From the NCBI RefSeq assembly GCF_003515065.1, contig NZ_QXGH01000041.1, positions 1 through 64,000 of the forward strand: 64,000 bases of DNA, read 5' to 3'. Of the stretch, positions 9,574-18,451 are shown one piece after another. Every line of letters starts with the position of its first letter. Positions within the stretch are counted from its first letter, which is position 1. A program made the translations under genes and the position numbers. Below the pieces are notes generated by a model. That model was not told the DNA's origin and did not search any database. It saw nothing but the letters and a program-made list of their open reading frames with translations. This stretch comes from Nocardioides immobilis. Its GTDB lineage: Bacteria; Actinomycetota; Actinomycetes; Propionibacteriales; Nocardioidaceae.

Positions 9574-10500
9574 TCAGGAGATCGTTGCCACCCCGAGCGC
9601 ATCGGGTGCGAAACCGTTCGCGGACCGCCTGAACGAACCGATGAAGGCATCCACCACCGATCGCGGTGCGGTCGGTGAGCTGGCGACCAGGATCTCCCGG
9701 AACGCCGTCGAGCCCGCGATCCGGGCGGCCGAGATCCCCGGCCCCGGCGCGTAACCGAGCGCAGGCACGAGCGCGATGCCGAGGCCGGCCCGGACCAGTC
9801 CCTGGGTGACGCTGTAGTTGTTGCTGCGAAACGACACCGAAGGCTCGAAACCCTGTGCACGGCACAGGTGCCGCAGCACGGCGGCGCCCGACGTCCCCTC
9901 CCGCGTCGAGACCCACGTCTCCCCGGCCAGCACGCTCAGGTCGACCTCGCCAGGCTGCTCCGCCCCGCCCCCGGCACGGATGACCAGAAGATCCTCGCGC
10001 AGGACCCGGTCGGTGCGCACCGTCTTCGGCCACGCCGTGGGCACGAGGTTGTACCGATAGACCACGGCCAGGTCGATCTCCCGCGACTCCAGCTGCGGCA
10101 TCAGCTCCTGGGGCTCGGCCTCATCGAGCTGCACGTCGATGTCCGGGTGGCTCGCCTTGAACGACGACAGCGCGGCGGGCACCAGCCGCTCACTCGCCGT
10201 CGGGAAGCTGCCGAGGCGCAGCCTGCCGACGACGCCGTCCATGAGCAGGCTGATGTTGTCCTCAAGCGCCTGCAGCGCCCCGATTGCCGTGTGGGACCTG
10301 GCCGCGATGAACTCCGCGGCCGGCGTGGCACTGATGCTGTGCGCGTCCCGCTCGAACAGCGCCGTCTTGAGCTGGCGCTCCAGGATCGCGATCTGCTGCG
10401 AGACTGCCGACCCGGTGTAGCCCAAGCGGCGGGCGGCCTCCGCGAACGAGCCGGTGCGCAGGACCATGGCCAATGTCCGCAGGTGTACGGGGTTCAGCAT
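9574..10500 (-). CDS. LysR-family transcriptional regulator
   Basis: A 308-residue LysR protein. The winged-helix domain is at the amino end (MLNPVHLRTLAMVLRTGSFA ... GYTGSAVSQQIAILERQL), followed by a periplasmic-binding-like effector domain. The reading frame extends 65 codons upstream, but LysR proteins begin directly at this helix, so the ATG at 10500 is chosen; its Shine-Dalgarno is weak. It is convergent with gcdH and sits just downstream of the aldehyde dehydrogenase on the same strand, so it probably controls the ALDH7/FAD-oxidase genes, gcdH, or both. The inducer is unknown; a lysine intermediate is a reasonable guess. Confidence 0.85.
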   Translation of the reverse strand: MLNPVHLRTLAMVLRTGSFAEAARRLGYTGSAVSQQIAILERQLKTALFERDAHSISATPAAEFIAARSHTAIGALQALEDNISLLMDGVVGRLRLGSFPTASERLVPAALSSFKASHPDIDVQLDEAEPQELMPQLESREIDLAVVYRYNLVPTAWPKTVRTDRVLREDLLVIRAGGGAEQPGEVDLSVLAGETWVSTREGTSGAAVLRHLCRAQGFEPSVSFRSNNYSVTQGLVRAGLGIALVPALGYAPGPGISAARIAGSTAFREILVASSPTAPRSVVDAFIGSFRRSANGFAPDALGVATIS

Positions 10501-10516
10501 GGTGTCGTCTCGCGGG

Positions 10517-12052
10517 TCAGATGGTGAAGTCGACGCCCTGTGCCAGGGGAAGCTCCCCGGAGAAGTTAACGGTGTTGGTGGCTCGGCGCATGTATGCGCG
10601 CCACGCGTCCGAGCCGGACTCGCGGCCGCCCCCGGTCTCCTTCTCGCCTCCGAACGCGCCGCCGATCTCCGCTCCGGACGTGCCGATGTTGACATTGACG
10701 ATGCCGGCGTCCGAGCCCTCCGCGGAGACGAACCGCTCAGCCTCCGCCTGATCGGTCGTGAACACGCTCGAGGACAGGCCCTGGGGCACGCCGTTGTTGA
10801 GCGCGATCGCCTCGTCGAAGTCGTCGTAAGGGAGGACGTACAGCAACGGGGCGAAGGTCTCCTGCTCCACCACCGACGTCTGCTCGTCGATCCGGACGAT
10901 CGCCGGCCGGACGTAGTAGGCGTCCGGCGCTTCGTCCTCGAGGGTACGGCCGCCGCCGGCGACGAGCTTGCCGCCCTCGGACCCCGCCTGGGCGATGGCG
11001 GATTCCATGGCCTCGTAGGCCGCGCGGTGGATCAGCGGCCCGACCAGGGTTCCCTCGGCCATCGGGTTGCCGATCGGCAGCCGGCCGTACGCCGACACGA
11101 GTCGCTCGGTGACTTCGTCGATCACGCTGCTGTGGGCGATCACCCGGCGCATCGTGGTGCACCGCTGACCCGCGGTTCCAGCCGCCGAGAACACGATGCC
11201 ACGGGTGGTCAGGTCGAGGTCGGCGCTGGGGCTGACGATCGCGGCGTTGTTGCCGCCGAGCTCCAGCAGCGAGCGCCCGAACCTGCCGGCGACCCGCGGC
11301 CCCACGGCGCGGCCCATCCGGGTCGAGCCGGTCGCGCTGAGCAGTGCGACGCCCGGATGGTCGACGAGGGCCTGCCCGATGTCGGTGCCACCGATCAGGA
11401 CCTGCGACAGGTCCGCAGGCGCGCCCACCTCGGCGATCGCCCGGGCGAGGATGGCGTGGCTCGCGAGGGACGTCAGCGGCGTCAGCTCCGAGGGCTTCCA
11501 CACCACCGGGTCCCCGCAGACCAGGGCGACGGCGGTGTTCCAGGACCAGACCGCCGCCGGGAAGTTGAACGCACTGATGACCCCCACGACACCCAGCGGG
11601 TGCCAGGTCTCCATCAGCCGGTGGCCGGGGCGCTCGGACGGCATCGTGCGGCCGTACAGCTGTCGGGAGAGCCCGACCGCGAAGTCGCAGATGTCGACCA
11701 TCTCCTGGACCTCTCCGCGGGCCTCGGAGGTGATCTTGCCGACCTCGAGGCTGATCAGGGCGGCCAGGTCGTCCTTGTGCTCGGCGAGGAGCTCGCCGAG
11801 CCGCTTGACCAGCGCTCCCCGCGCGGGCGCGGGGACCTTGCGCCACTCGAGGAAAGCACCGTGCGCGCGCTCGACGACATCGTCGACGGCTGTCGCGTCG
11901 GTCCAGGCCAGGGAGCTGAGGCGCTCACCGTTGATCGGGGAGCCGGTCGTCGTGTCGCCGGCCGCGGCGTCGACGTCGACCCCGCAGCGTCGTGCGGTCT
12001 CGATCGCGAGCTGCTGCAGCTCGGCACCGGTCGGGATGCTGGAGTGGGCCAT
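10517..12052 (-). CDS. amaB: L-2-aminoadipate-semialdehyde (P6C) dehydrogenase, ALDH7 type
   Basis: A 511-residue aldehyde dehydrogenase of the antiquitin/ALDH7 branch: AFNFPAAVWSWN, SATGSTRMGRAVG, LLELGGNNAAIVSP and the nucleophile cysteine in GTAGQRCTTMRR (about C298). ALDH7 enzymes oxidise 2-aminoadipate 6-semialdehyde, in equilibrium with piperideine-6-carboxylate, to 2-aminoadipate with NAD+. The ATG at 12052 follows AAGGAAGAG; the 29 residues upstream in frame are low-complexity and rejected. It lies 19 bases behind the FAD oxidase gene on the same strand, so they form an operon. Family is firm; the substrate follows from the family and the neighbours. Confidence 0.87.
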   Translation of the reverse strand: MAHSSIPTGAELQQLAIETARRCGVDVDAAAGDTTTGSPINGERLSSLAWTDATAVDDVVERAHGAFLEWRKVPAPARGALVKRLGELLAEHKDDLAALISLEVGKITSEARGEVQEMVDICDFAVGLSRQLYGRTMPSERPGHRLMETWHPLGVVGVISAFNFPAAVWSWNTAVALVCGDPVVWKPSELTPLTSLASHAILARAIAEVGAPADLSQVLIGGTDIGQALVDHPGVALLSATGSTRMGRAVGPRVAGRFGRSLLELGGNNAAIVSPSADLDLTTRGIVFSAAGTAGQRCTTMRRVIAHSSVIDEVTERLVSAYGRLPIGNPMAEGTLVGPLIHRAAYEAMESAIAQAGSEGGKLVAGGGRTLEDEAPDAYYVRPAIVRIDEQTSVVEQETFAPLLYVLPYDDFDEAIALNNGVPQGLSSSVFTTDQAEAERFVSAEGSDAGIVNVNIGTSGAEIGGAFGGEKETGGGRESGSDAWRAYMRRATNTVNFSGELPLAQGVDFTI

Positions 12053-12071
12053 GAGTCTCTTCCTTCGATGG

Positions 12072-13232
12072 TCAGACGATGTTGAGCTCGGGACGGATGG
12101 TGCTGTCGGCGAATCGGCGGACATCGAGACCGCTGACATCGACGACGGGTCGGTTCCCCAGGTAGAGGTCGCGCATCACCTCGCCGATGGCAGGCCCCAT
12201 CAGGAAGCCGTGCCCCGAGAAGCCTGCGGCGTACAGGAACCGGGACACGTCGGTGGCCTCGCCCACGAGACCATTGTGGTCGGGGGTCATCTCGTAGAGA
12301 CCTGCCCAGCCGCCGGCGATGCCGACCTCGGCGATCCTCGGGGCGCGGTGCTCGATCGCCTCGCCGAGCCGGGGCAGCCAGGCGTCGGACCGGCCGAGCC
12401 TGAAGCCGGGCTCCTCGTCGGGGTCGGACATGCCGAGCAGCAGTCCCGGACCCTCGCCGTGGAAGTAGAAGCTGCTGGAGAAGTCGATGGTGAACGGAGT
12501 GTGCGGGTCGAGTCCGGCCATCGGCTCGGTGGTCAGGATCTGCCGCCGCAACGGCACGACCGGCAGGTCGACCCCCGCCAGGTTGCCGACCTGCCCGGAC
12601 CATGCCCCGGCCGCACAGATCACGGCATCGGTCGCGACGGTGCCACGGCTGGTCTCCACGGCGGTGATGGTGCTGTCGTCGGTGACGATCCCGTTGACCA
12701 CGCATCCTCGGACCAGGCGAGCGCCGGCGCCCCGCGCCGCTCGGGCGTAGCCGAGCACGACCGACTCCGGCGTGCAGTGTCCGTCGTGGGGGGACCAGGC
12801 GGCGGCGAGCAGCCCCTTGGTCTCGATCAGCGGCGAGAGTCGCTTGGCCTCGGCGGCGTCGATCATCCGGCTGGCCACGCCCAGCTCGTTCTGTATCACC
12901 ACGTTCCGCTCGAACGCCTCGACCTGGTGGGGCTGGTCGAGCAGGAACAGGTAGCCCACCTGGCGCAGGTCGATGTCCTGGCCGAACTCGCGCTCGAAGG
13001 TCTCGAACGTTCTCAGGCTCCGCTGCCCGAGCTCGATGTTGACCACGTCGGAGAATTGCGCGCGCACTCCCCCGGCCGCCCGGCACGTGGAACCCGACCC
13101 GAGCTCGTCCCGCTCGAGCAGCAGCACGTCCGGAACCCCGGCCCGGGCCAGGTGGTAGGCCGTACTCAGGCCGATCACTCCGCCACCCACGACGACGACG
13201 GACGCGCGTGCCGGAAGCTCAGAAGCTGTCAC
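12072..13232 (-). CDS. DAO-type FAD-dependent amine/imino-acid oxidase
   Basis: A 386-residue flavoprotein with the Rossmann motif V-V-V-G-G-G-V-I-G-L-S-T-A-Y-H-L near its amino end, a GSGSTCRAAGGVRAQFSD loop typical of sarcosine/glycine/pipecolate oxidases, and a carboxyl FAD motif AAGFSGHGFLMGPAIGE. The GTG at 13232 is chosen for its GAGGG five to six bases upstream; starts at 13274 and 13286 are possible. In operon with the ALDH7 enzyme it is best read as an oxidase that produces piperideine-6-carboxylate, for example from L-pipecolate (AmaA role), but sarcosine- or glycine-type substrates cannot be excluded. Divergent from the second LysR gene. Confidence 0.78.
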   Translation of the reverse strand: MTASELPARASVVVVGGGVIGLSTAYHLARAGVPDVLLLERDELGSGSTCRAAGGVRAQFSDVVNIELGQRSLRTFETFEREFGQDIDLRQVGYLFLLDQPHQVEAFERNVVIQNELGVASRMIDAAEAKRLSPLIETKGLLAAAWSPHDGHCTPESVVLGYARAARGAGARLVRGCVVNGIVTDDSTITAVETSRGTVATDAVICAAGAWSGQVGNLAGVDLPVVPLRRQILTTEPMAGLDPHTPFTIDFSSSFYFHGEGPGLLLGMSDPDEEPGFRLGRSDAWLPRLGEAIEHRAPRIAEVGIAGGWAGLYEMTPDHNGLVGEATDVSRFLYAAGFSGHGFLMGPAIGEVMRDLYLGNRPVVDVSGLDVRRFADSTIRPELNIV

Positions 13233-13340
13233 GGCTGCCCTCGATTCGGAAGAGATTCCTGGGACCGGACCCATCGTCGACCCCACTGAAGGTTTCCTAC
13301 AAGCGAAGACATCTGCGGTGGATCCTTTAGAGTTTCTGAT

Positions 13341-14273
13341 GTGTCACGACTGAGCCTGACCCAGCTCGCGACCCTCCAGGCGTTCGTCCGGACCGGGACG
13401 CTGGCGGCGGCCGCCGACCACCTGGGCTACACCCCGGGGGCGGTGTCGCAGCACGTCTCTGCGCTCGAGAGGACCTTCGGCGCCCGGCTGGTCGAACGCT
13501 CGGGACGCCATCTCGTGCTCACCGATGCCGGGCGGGTCCTCGTCGAGTACGCCGATCGGATGTTGGCAGTCGAGAAGGAGGCACGGCACGCGATCGCATC
13601 GGCGGAGGGGCGGGTGGCCGGGCCGCTCCTGGTGGGCACCTGGGGCAGTACCGCGGCAGGCTTGTTGGCACCCGTCGTCGGCAGGATGACCGAGACGTTC
13701 CCCGAGGTGGCGGTGCGCTCCCGCGAGGTCGACCTGGACGATGCCGCCGCCGCCGTACGGCGGGGCGACGTGGACGTCGCGTTCGGCCTCGACTACGCGG
13801 ACGCGCCGATCCCTCGCGACGACAGGATCACGGTGACCGCCCTGCACCTGGAGACCTTCGCGATCGCGGTCGCGGCAGGCAGCGGCAGGCCGCGATCACG
13901 GCGGGTCGACGTCGAGGTACTCGCGGAGCTGGACTGGATCCTGCCCGCCTCGGGCAGCCAGTACGGACGGGCGCTGCGATCCGGCTTCCGACGACGCGGC
14001 TTCGAGCCGCGAGTGGTCCACGAGGTCACGGACACGGCCGCATCGCTACAGCTCGCCGCCGCAGGTCTCGGAGCCACCGTGATGACTGATCTGATGCGCC
14101 GCCTCAACCCGACCTCTCACCTGCAGCGGCTGGAGATGGCGGACCCCCTGACCCGGCAGATAGTCCTGATCGCCCCGCGTCGGGCGGACGTCCGACAGCC
14201 GATCGCCGCGTTCACCGCCGTGGTGACCGACGTCGTGGCCGCCCTGCTGAAGGCACCTAGCCCACGGCGCTGA
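13341..14273 (+). CDS. LysR-family transcriptional regulator
   Basis: A 310-residue LysR protein: winged helix RLSLTQLATLQAFVRTGTLA ... YTPGAVSQHVSALERTF, then the effector-binding domain. The GTG start has no clear Shine-Dalgarno. It is transcribed divergently from the FAD oxidase/ALDH7 operon with about 108 bases between starts, the usual layout for a LysR protein controlling the gene opposite it. Its last 17 bases overlap the end of the convergent Glu/Leu-type dehydrogenase. Distinct in sequence from the other LysR protein at 9574-10500. Confidence 0.85.
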   Translation: MSRLSLTQLATLQAFVRTGTLAAAADHLGYTPGAVSQHVSALERTFGARLVERSGRHLVLTDAGRVLVEYADRMLAVEKEARHAIASAEGRVAGPLLVGTWGSTAAGLLAPVVGRMTETFPEVAVRSREVDLDDAAAAVRRGDVDVAFGLDYADAPIPRDDRITVTALHLETFAIAVAAGSGRPRSRRVDVEVLAELDWILPASGSQYGRALRSGFRRRGFEPRVVHEVTDTAASLQLAAAGLGATVMTDLMRRLNPTSHLQRLEMADPLTRQIVLIAPRRADVRQPIAAFTAVVTDVVAALLKAPSPRR

Positions 14274-15405
14274 CCTGGCCGCGCAACCGCATGGCCCGGC
14301 GGACCCGGTCCTCGGCGATCGCCCGGGCGGCCAGGTGCGTGGCCAGTCCGAGCCGGCGGCTCTCGCGCACCACCGTCTCGGCGTTCTCGCGCATCTTGGC
14401 CGAGATCATCGCGAACACGGCGTCGGGGACCACCGGGAACGGCGAGTAGCGCGCGTCCATCGAGTGGGCGGCTGCGATGGTCCCACCGGCGTTGGCGATG
14501 AAGTCGGGCACCACGACGACGCCCCGCTCGTGCAGGATCGCCCGGGCCGCCGGCGTTGTCGGGAGGTTGGCACCTTCGACGACCAGGACTGCAGACGTGG
14601 TCTTGGCCAGGTCCTTGTCGATCATGTCCTCGCGGGCCGCGGGAACCAGGATCTGGGCGTCCGTCATCAGCGCCTGGTCCGCATCGACCGGTGAGCCGTA
14701 GGCGTGGACGCAGCGGTCGCCGTGCTCGGCGCGCAACGCGACGAGCCGGGCGACGTCCAGCCCACCGCGGTCCACGACCGCGCCGTTCGCCGTAGAGACC
14801 GCGGTGATGACGGCACCCAGCTCGACGAGACGCTCCGCGGCCGCCTGGCCCACGGCGCCGAAACCCTGGATCGCGACGCGGGCACCGACGATCGGCAGGT
14901 CGATCGCCCGCGCGGCCGCATCGGCGGCCTCGGCCACGCCGTACCCGGTCACCCCGAGCTCGTCGTACGGCAACCCGCCCAGCGCCCGCGGCAGGCCGAC
15001 TGCCGCGCCACGGTCACCGAGCTCGTCGACGAAGACCGCCGCGTCCTTCTCGCTCAGGCCCATGTCCAGCCCGAACACGTACTCGCGGGGCACCTCGTTG
15101 GCGAGGGCGCGCGCGAAGGCGCGCAGCACGGCCTCCTTGTCCGGGGCCCCCGGATCGCCCAGGATCCCGGCCTTGGCGCCTCCGTGGAAAAGGTCGACGG
15201 CTGCCCATTTCCACGTCATCGTCCGCGCCAGCCGCGCGACCTCGCGCACGGTCAGCGTGGGGCTCATCCGAGTCCCGCCCTTGCCCATCCCGCGAGCGCT
15301 GTTGTCGATGACCAGGACGCCGCGCATGCCGGTCTTCCGATCGGAGACGCAGACGACCTTCTCAGGCCCCCAGTCGTCGATGAGGTCGAACATGTCGGCG
15401 GGCAC
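14257..15405 (-). CDS. Glu/Leu/Phe/Val dehydrogenase family protein
   Basis: A 382-residue amino-acid dehydrogenase. The substrate half has MGKGGTRMSPTLT and the catalytic lysine region DLFHGGAKAGI (family GGGKGGI), with the aspartate in FGLDMGLSEKD. The NAD(P) half starts at VAIQGFGAVGQAAAERL. Such enzymes interconvert an L-amino acid and its 2-oxo acid with release of ammonia. The G-to-A changes in the lysine loop and the shorter length set it apart from classic GdhA. With ALDH7 and E1 nearby it could deaminate 2-aminoadipate or glutamate; that is inference. Its 3' end overlaps the convergent LysR gene by 17 bases. Confidence 0.8.
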   Translation of the reverse strand: MPADMFDLIDDWGPEKVVCVSDRKTGMRGVLVIDNSARGMGKGGTRMSPTLTVREVARLARTMTWKWAAVDLFHGGAKAGILGDPGAPDKEAVLRAFARALANEVPREYVFGLDMGLSEKDAAVFVDELGDRGAAVGLPRALGGLPYDELGVTGYGVAEAADAAARAIDLPIVGARVAIQGFGAVGQAAAERLVELGAVITAVSTANGAVVDRGGLDVARLVALRAEHGDRCVHAYGSPVDADQALMTDAQILVPAAREDMIDKDLAKTTSAVLVVEGANLPTTPAARAILHERGVVVVPDFIANAGGTIAAAHSMDARYSPFPVVPDAVFAMISAKMRENAETVVRESRRLGLATHLAARAIAEDRVRRAMRLRGQVSAVG

Positions 15406-15448
15406 TTCAGCTCCTGTTGCTCGGACGGATGGTGCGAGGAGGGGTGCG

Positions 15449-16339
15449 CTACGAATGTGATCGCGGCAGGGTCAGCACCGGCACCGGTGCGTAGCGGATG
15501 ATCTTGGACGCCCTCGACCCGAGGAACACCGACGTCAGCGGGCCGTGGGAGCTGGACCCGACGACCAGGAGGTCGCCCAGAGACCACGGCGCCCGACCCA
15601 TCGCCTCACGCCAGCTGTACCCGTCGCCGAGCACCACGTCGACCGGACGCCGTACGTCGGGCAGCCCGCGCACCTGCTCCAGCTCCTCGTGGATCGTCGC
15701 GTGGGTCCGCCGGGACCACTCGTCGACCACGAGCTCCTCACCGGTGCCGGCCATCGTCGCGGCGAACACCATCTTGGGCCGCACCGAGAACGACGCGATC
15801 CGCAAGGAGCTCGCCGTACTGATGGAGTACGCCGCCGCGGAGAGCACCAGGGCCCGGTCGTGGTCGGAGCTGCCGAAAGCGACGGTGACCCGCCGGACCC
15901 GGCCGTTCGGCTCCGCCTGGAAGCCCCGCGGCGCCAGCGCGACCGGAACCTTCGAGCTGTGCAGGATGCGGTCGGCGACGCTGCCCAGCGCGACATGACC
16001 CAGCCCGCCGCTCTCGGAGGAACCGAGCACCAGCACGCTGGCGCCGAACTCGCGGGCCACCTGGAGCAGGCCGGTCGGGATCGAGGCGGCATCGCGCTGG
16101 ACGAAGGTCGTCGCCACGTCCGCGGGCATCCACGCCCTCGCCTGGGCGAGCGACTGCTCCGTGCGCTGGTTCAGGTAGGCGCGGTAGTCGGCGTCGATAC
16201 GCTCGGTGCTGGGAGGCCAGGCCGCGGCCACGATCACCGCGACCACGACGTCCTCGCCGGTGGACCGCGCGAGCATGGACGCCAGCTCCAACGCCCCGTT
16301 GCCGCTCTCCTTCGGGGTGCACCCGACGACGATGGTCAT
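15449..16339 (-). CDS. tandem universal stress protein (two UspA domains)
   Basis: A 296-residue protein with two Usp folds. The first runs from TIVVGCTPKESGN to the ATP-loop-like GHVALGSVADRILHSSKVPVAL; the second begins near RRVTVAFGSSDHDRALVLSA and ends in VFLGSRASKIIRYAPVPVLTL. Its ATG overlaps the stop of the upstream permease gene (ATGA), so it is translationally coupled to it. A Usp protein tied to a permease that itself ends in a Usp-like domain suggests it regulates or senses transport rather than acting in general stress. Confidence 0.85.
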   Translation of the reverse strand: MTIVVGCTPKESGNGALELASMLARSTGEDVVVAVIVAAAWPPSTERIDADYRAYLNQRTEQSLAQARAWMPADVATTFVQRDAASIPTGLLQVAREFGASVLVLGSSESGGLGHVALGSVADRILHSSKVPVALAPRGFQAEPNGRVRRVTVAFGSSDHDRALVLSAAAYSISTASSLRIASFSVRPKMVFAATMAGTGEELVVDEWSRRTHATIHEELEQVRGLPDVRRPVDVVLGDGYSWREAMGRAPWSLGDLLVVGSSSHGPLTSVFLGSRASKIIRYAPVPVLTLPRSHS

Positions 16340-18156
16340 GCGTCCTCCACCAGAGCCGGCTCGACACGGTTGGCGACGACGTGGGTGACCGGGACCGGGT
16401 AGGACGTGCGGGCCCGGTCGACCACCTCATAGCGCTGCCACACCGAGTCCTCCAGCGGCCGGGTCGCAATCACGATCTGGTCGGGCCTGAAGGAGTCGAC
16501 AGCGTTGGCCAATGCCCGCAGCGGCCGGTAGTCGCCCAGCGCGCCGTCGACGTCCAGGTCGTCGGACCGCAGGGTGCTGAGCGTCTGCGCGAGCCGGTTC
16601 TGGGCGGCCTCGACGGTCGCGTCCCGCACCCGCAGCGGCCCGTCGACCGCGGCACCGGTCTCGATGGGGCTGGCCGGCACGCAGACGTAGTAGCTCGCGG
16701 ATCCGGCGGCGTCGATCCGCCGCAGCTCGTCGAGCAGCTCCCCGGAGTTGACGGTCTCGTTCGCGAGCACCAGGACCCGGCGGGCCGGGCCGCCCGTGAC
16801 CGTCGGGCGCTCCCCGGCGCGGGCCAGGGCGTACTTGTTGACGGCGTACAACACCAGCACCACGACCCACGACAGCAGGCTGAGGACCAGCTGCGAGCGC
16901 ACGCTGTCGGTGAGCGCCATCTGCAGCAGCACCCCCACGATGCCGAGCGTCGTCAGGATCGACAGCACCGGGAAGAGCCACATCTTGACCCTCAGCGTGG
17001 AGTCGTCGGCCCGGTACCGCAGCGTGATCTGGGAGATCGAGATCAGCAGGTAGACGAACAGGATGATCGCGCCCGACGAGTTCAGCAGGAACAGGAACAC
17101 GCCGTCCTCGTCGATCGCCGCCGCGATGACACACAGGAAGCCCACGACAGACGACGCCAGGATCGCCACCACCGGCACGCCGCGGCGGCTCACGTTGACC
17201 AGCCGGGCCGGCGCCTCCCGCCGGGCGGACAGCACGAACAGCATCCGCGACGCGGTGTAGAGGCCCGAGTTCAAGCACGAGAGCACCGCGGTGAGCACCA
17301 CCGCGTTCATGATGTCGTCGGCATATGGAATGCCCATCTCGGTGAACGCCGCGACGAACGACGAGCCGCCGAGCTCTGCGGAGTCCCAGGGCAGGATCAC
17401 GGCGAGCAGGAACACCGAGCCGACGAAGAACAAGCAGATCCGGGTGATCACCGAGTTGGCGGCCTTCGCCACGGCGCGCTCCGGGTTCGCCGACTCGGCG
17501 GCCGCGATGGTGGCGACCTCGGCGCCCACCATGGAGAAGATGACGGTCACCACTCCGGCTGTCAGCGCCGTCGGACCGCTGGGCAGGAAACCGTCGTGAC
17601 TCCACAGGTTGCTGAAGTCGGCGCCCTTGTCCGGCCAGGCGCCCACCACGAACAAGGTGCCGCAGACGATGAAGAAGATGATGGCCGCGACCTTGATGCC
17701 CGCGAACCAGAACTCGAACTCACCGAACGACGAGACCGAGAACAGGTTGGTTGCCGTCATCAGGAGCATCAGGACCAGGGCCGAGATCCACAGTGGCACA
17801 TCGACCCAGTACTGGATGATCTTCGCGCCGGCCACGGCCTCGAACCCGACGACGATGACCCAGAAGTACCAATAGAGCCAGGCGACCGAGAACCCGGCCC
17901 AACCCCCGAGCGCGGTGCGGGCGTAGTCGGCGAACGAGCCGGTGGACGGGTTCGCCACCGCCATCTCAGCGAGCATCCGCATCACCATGATGATGAGGAC
18001 CCCGGTCACGGCGTAGGTCAGGAACGCGCCCGGCCCGGCGTCGTTGATCACCGCTCCGGAACCGACGAACAGCCCGGCACCGATGACGCCTCCCATCGCG
18101 ATCATGGTCAGCTGGCGTTGGGTGAGCGTCTTCTTCAGCTCGGGTCCTGCAGACAT
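16336..18156 (-). CDS. APC-family amino-acid permease with C-terminal Usp-like domain
   Basis: A 606-residue membrane protein. Residues 1-470 form about 12 transmembrane segments of the amino acid-polyamine-organocation family (start LTQRQLTMIAMGGVIGAGLFVGSG, the family's first-helix signature; later GAEVATIAAAESANPERAV and LNSGLYTASRMLF). GABA/proline-type permeases look like this. After the last helix comes about 130 soluble residues starting at RRVLVLANETVNSG and ending before the stop, with the alternating beta-alpha pattern of a Usp domain. The ATG at 18156 has TTGGAGA upstream; the 117 codons further upstream are not credible. Coupled to the following Usp gene. Confidence 0.86.
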   Translation of the reverse strand: MSAGPELKKTLTQRQLTMIAMGGVIGAGLFVGSGAVINDAGPGAFLTYAVTGVLIIMVMRMLAEMAVANPSTGSFADYARTALGGWAGFSVAWLYWYFWVIVVGFEAVAGAKIIQYWVDVPLWISALVLMLLMTATNLFSVSSFGEFEFWFAGIKVAAIIFFIVCGTLFVVGAWPDKGADFSNLWSHDGFLPSGPTALTAGVVTVIFSMVGAEVATIAAAESANPERAVAKAANSVITRICLFFVGSVFLLAVILPWDSAELGGSSFVAAFTEMGIPYADDIMNAVVLTAVLSCLNSGLYTASRMLFVLSARREAPARLVNVSRRGVPVVAILASSVVGFLCVIAAAIDEDGVFLFLLNSSGAIILFVYLLISISQITLRYRADDSTLRVKMWLFPVLSILTTLGIVGVLLQMALTDSVRSQLVLSLLSWVVVLVLYAVNKYALARAGERPTVTGGPARRVLVLANETVNSGELLDELRRIDAAGSASYYVCVPASPIETGAAVDGPLRVRDATVEAAQNRLAQTLSTLRSDDLDVDGALGDYRPLRALANAVDSFRPDQIVIATRPLEDSVWQRYEVVDRARTSYPVPVTHVVANRVEPALVEDA

Positions 18157-18421
18157 AGGTGTCTCCAATGGAGGGGCGTCGTGGAAATGAGCATGGAGTG
18201 ACCACCGTCGACGACGACAGTGCGTCGGCCGGGGAGTTGCTTGCGCTGGCATCAGCAAGGCTGCTGGTGGGCCTCGATGTACGTCGGAAGATGCCGCGAT
18301 CAGGGCTGGCGGTGGGCCCGATCGTCGCGCGCTCCACGTTGAGTTGCCCGACGCTAGGCCGTGCTGGCACGCCGCCGCGACGGACAGGCGTACGAACCTG
18401 GGTGCACAACTTTGCGACAGA

Positions 18422-18442
18422 TGTCCAAGCCGTCGCCGGACA
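18422..18442. promoter_or_regulatory. dyad TGTCC-N11-GGACA upstream of the permease gene
   Basis: Five-base arms separated by 11 bases. The preceding TTTG...CAGATGTCCAA context is the same as in the site before the proline dehydrogenase gene (19675-19694), with the same 11-base spacing. It is 266 bases upstream of the permease start and just past the end of the PucR-type gene, so it is a candidate binding site for that regulator. Confidence 0.45.
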
Positions 18443-18451
18443 ACACAGTTC

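Noticed and set aside
10454..12085. 543-codon plus-strand frame opposite the ALDH7 gene
   Set aside because: Antisense to a clear aldehyde dehydrogenase; composition typical of a GC-rich shadow frame.
16381..18201. 606-codon plus-strand frame opposite the permease
   Set aside because: Highly charged repeat-like translation with no family, antisense to a clear membrane protein.
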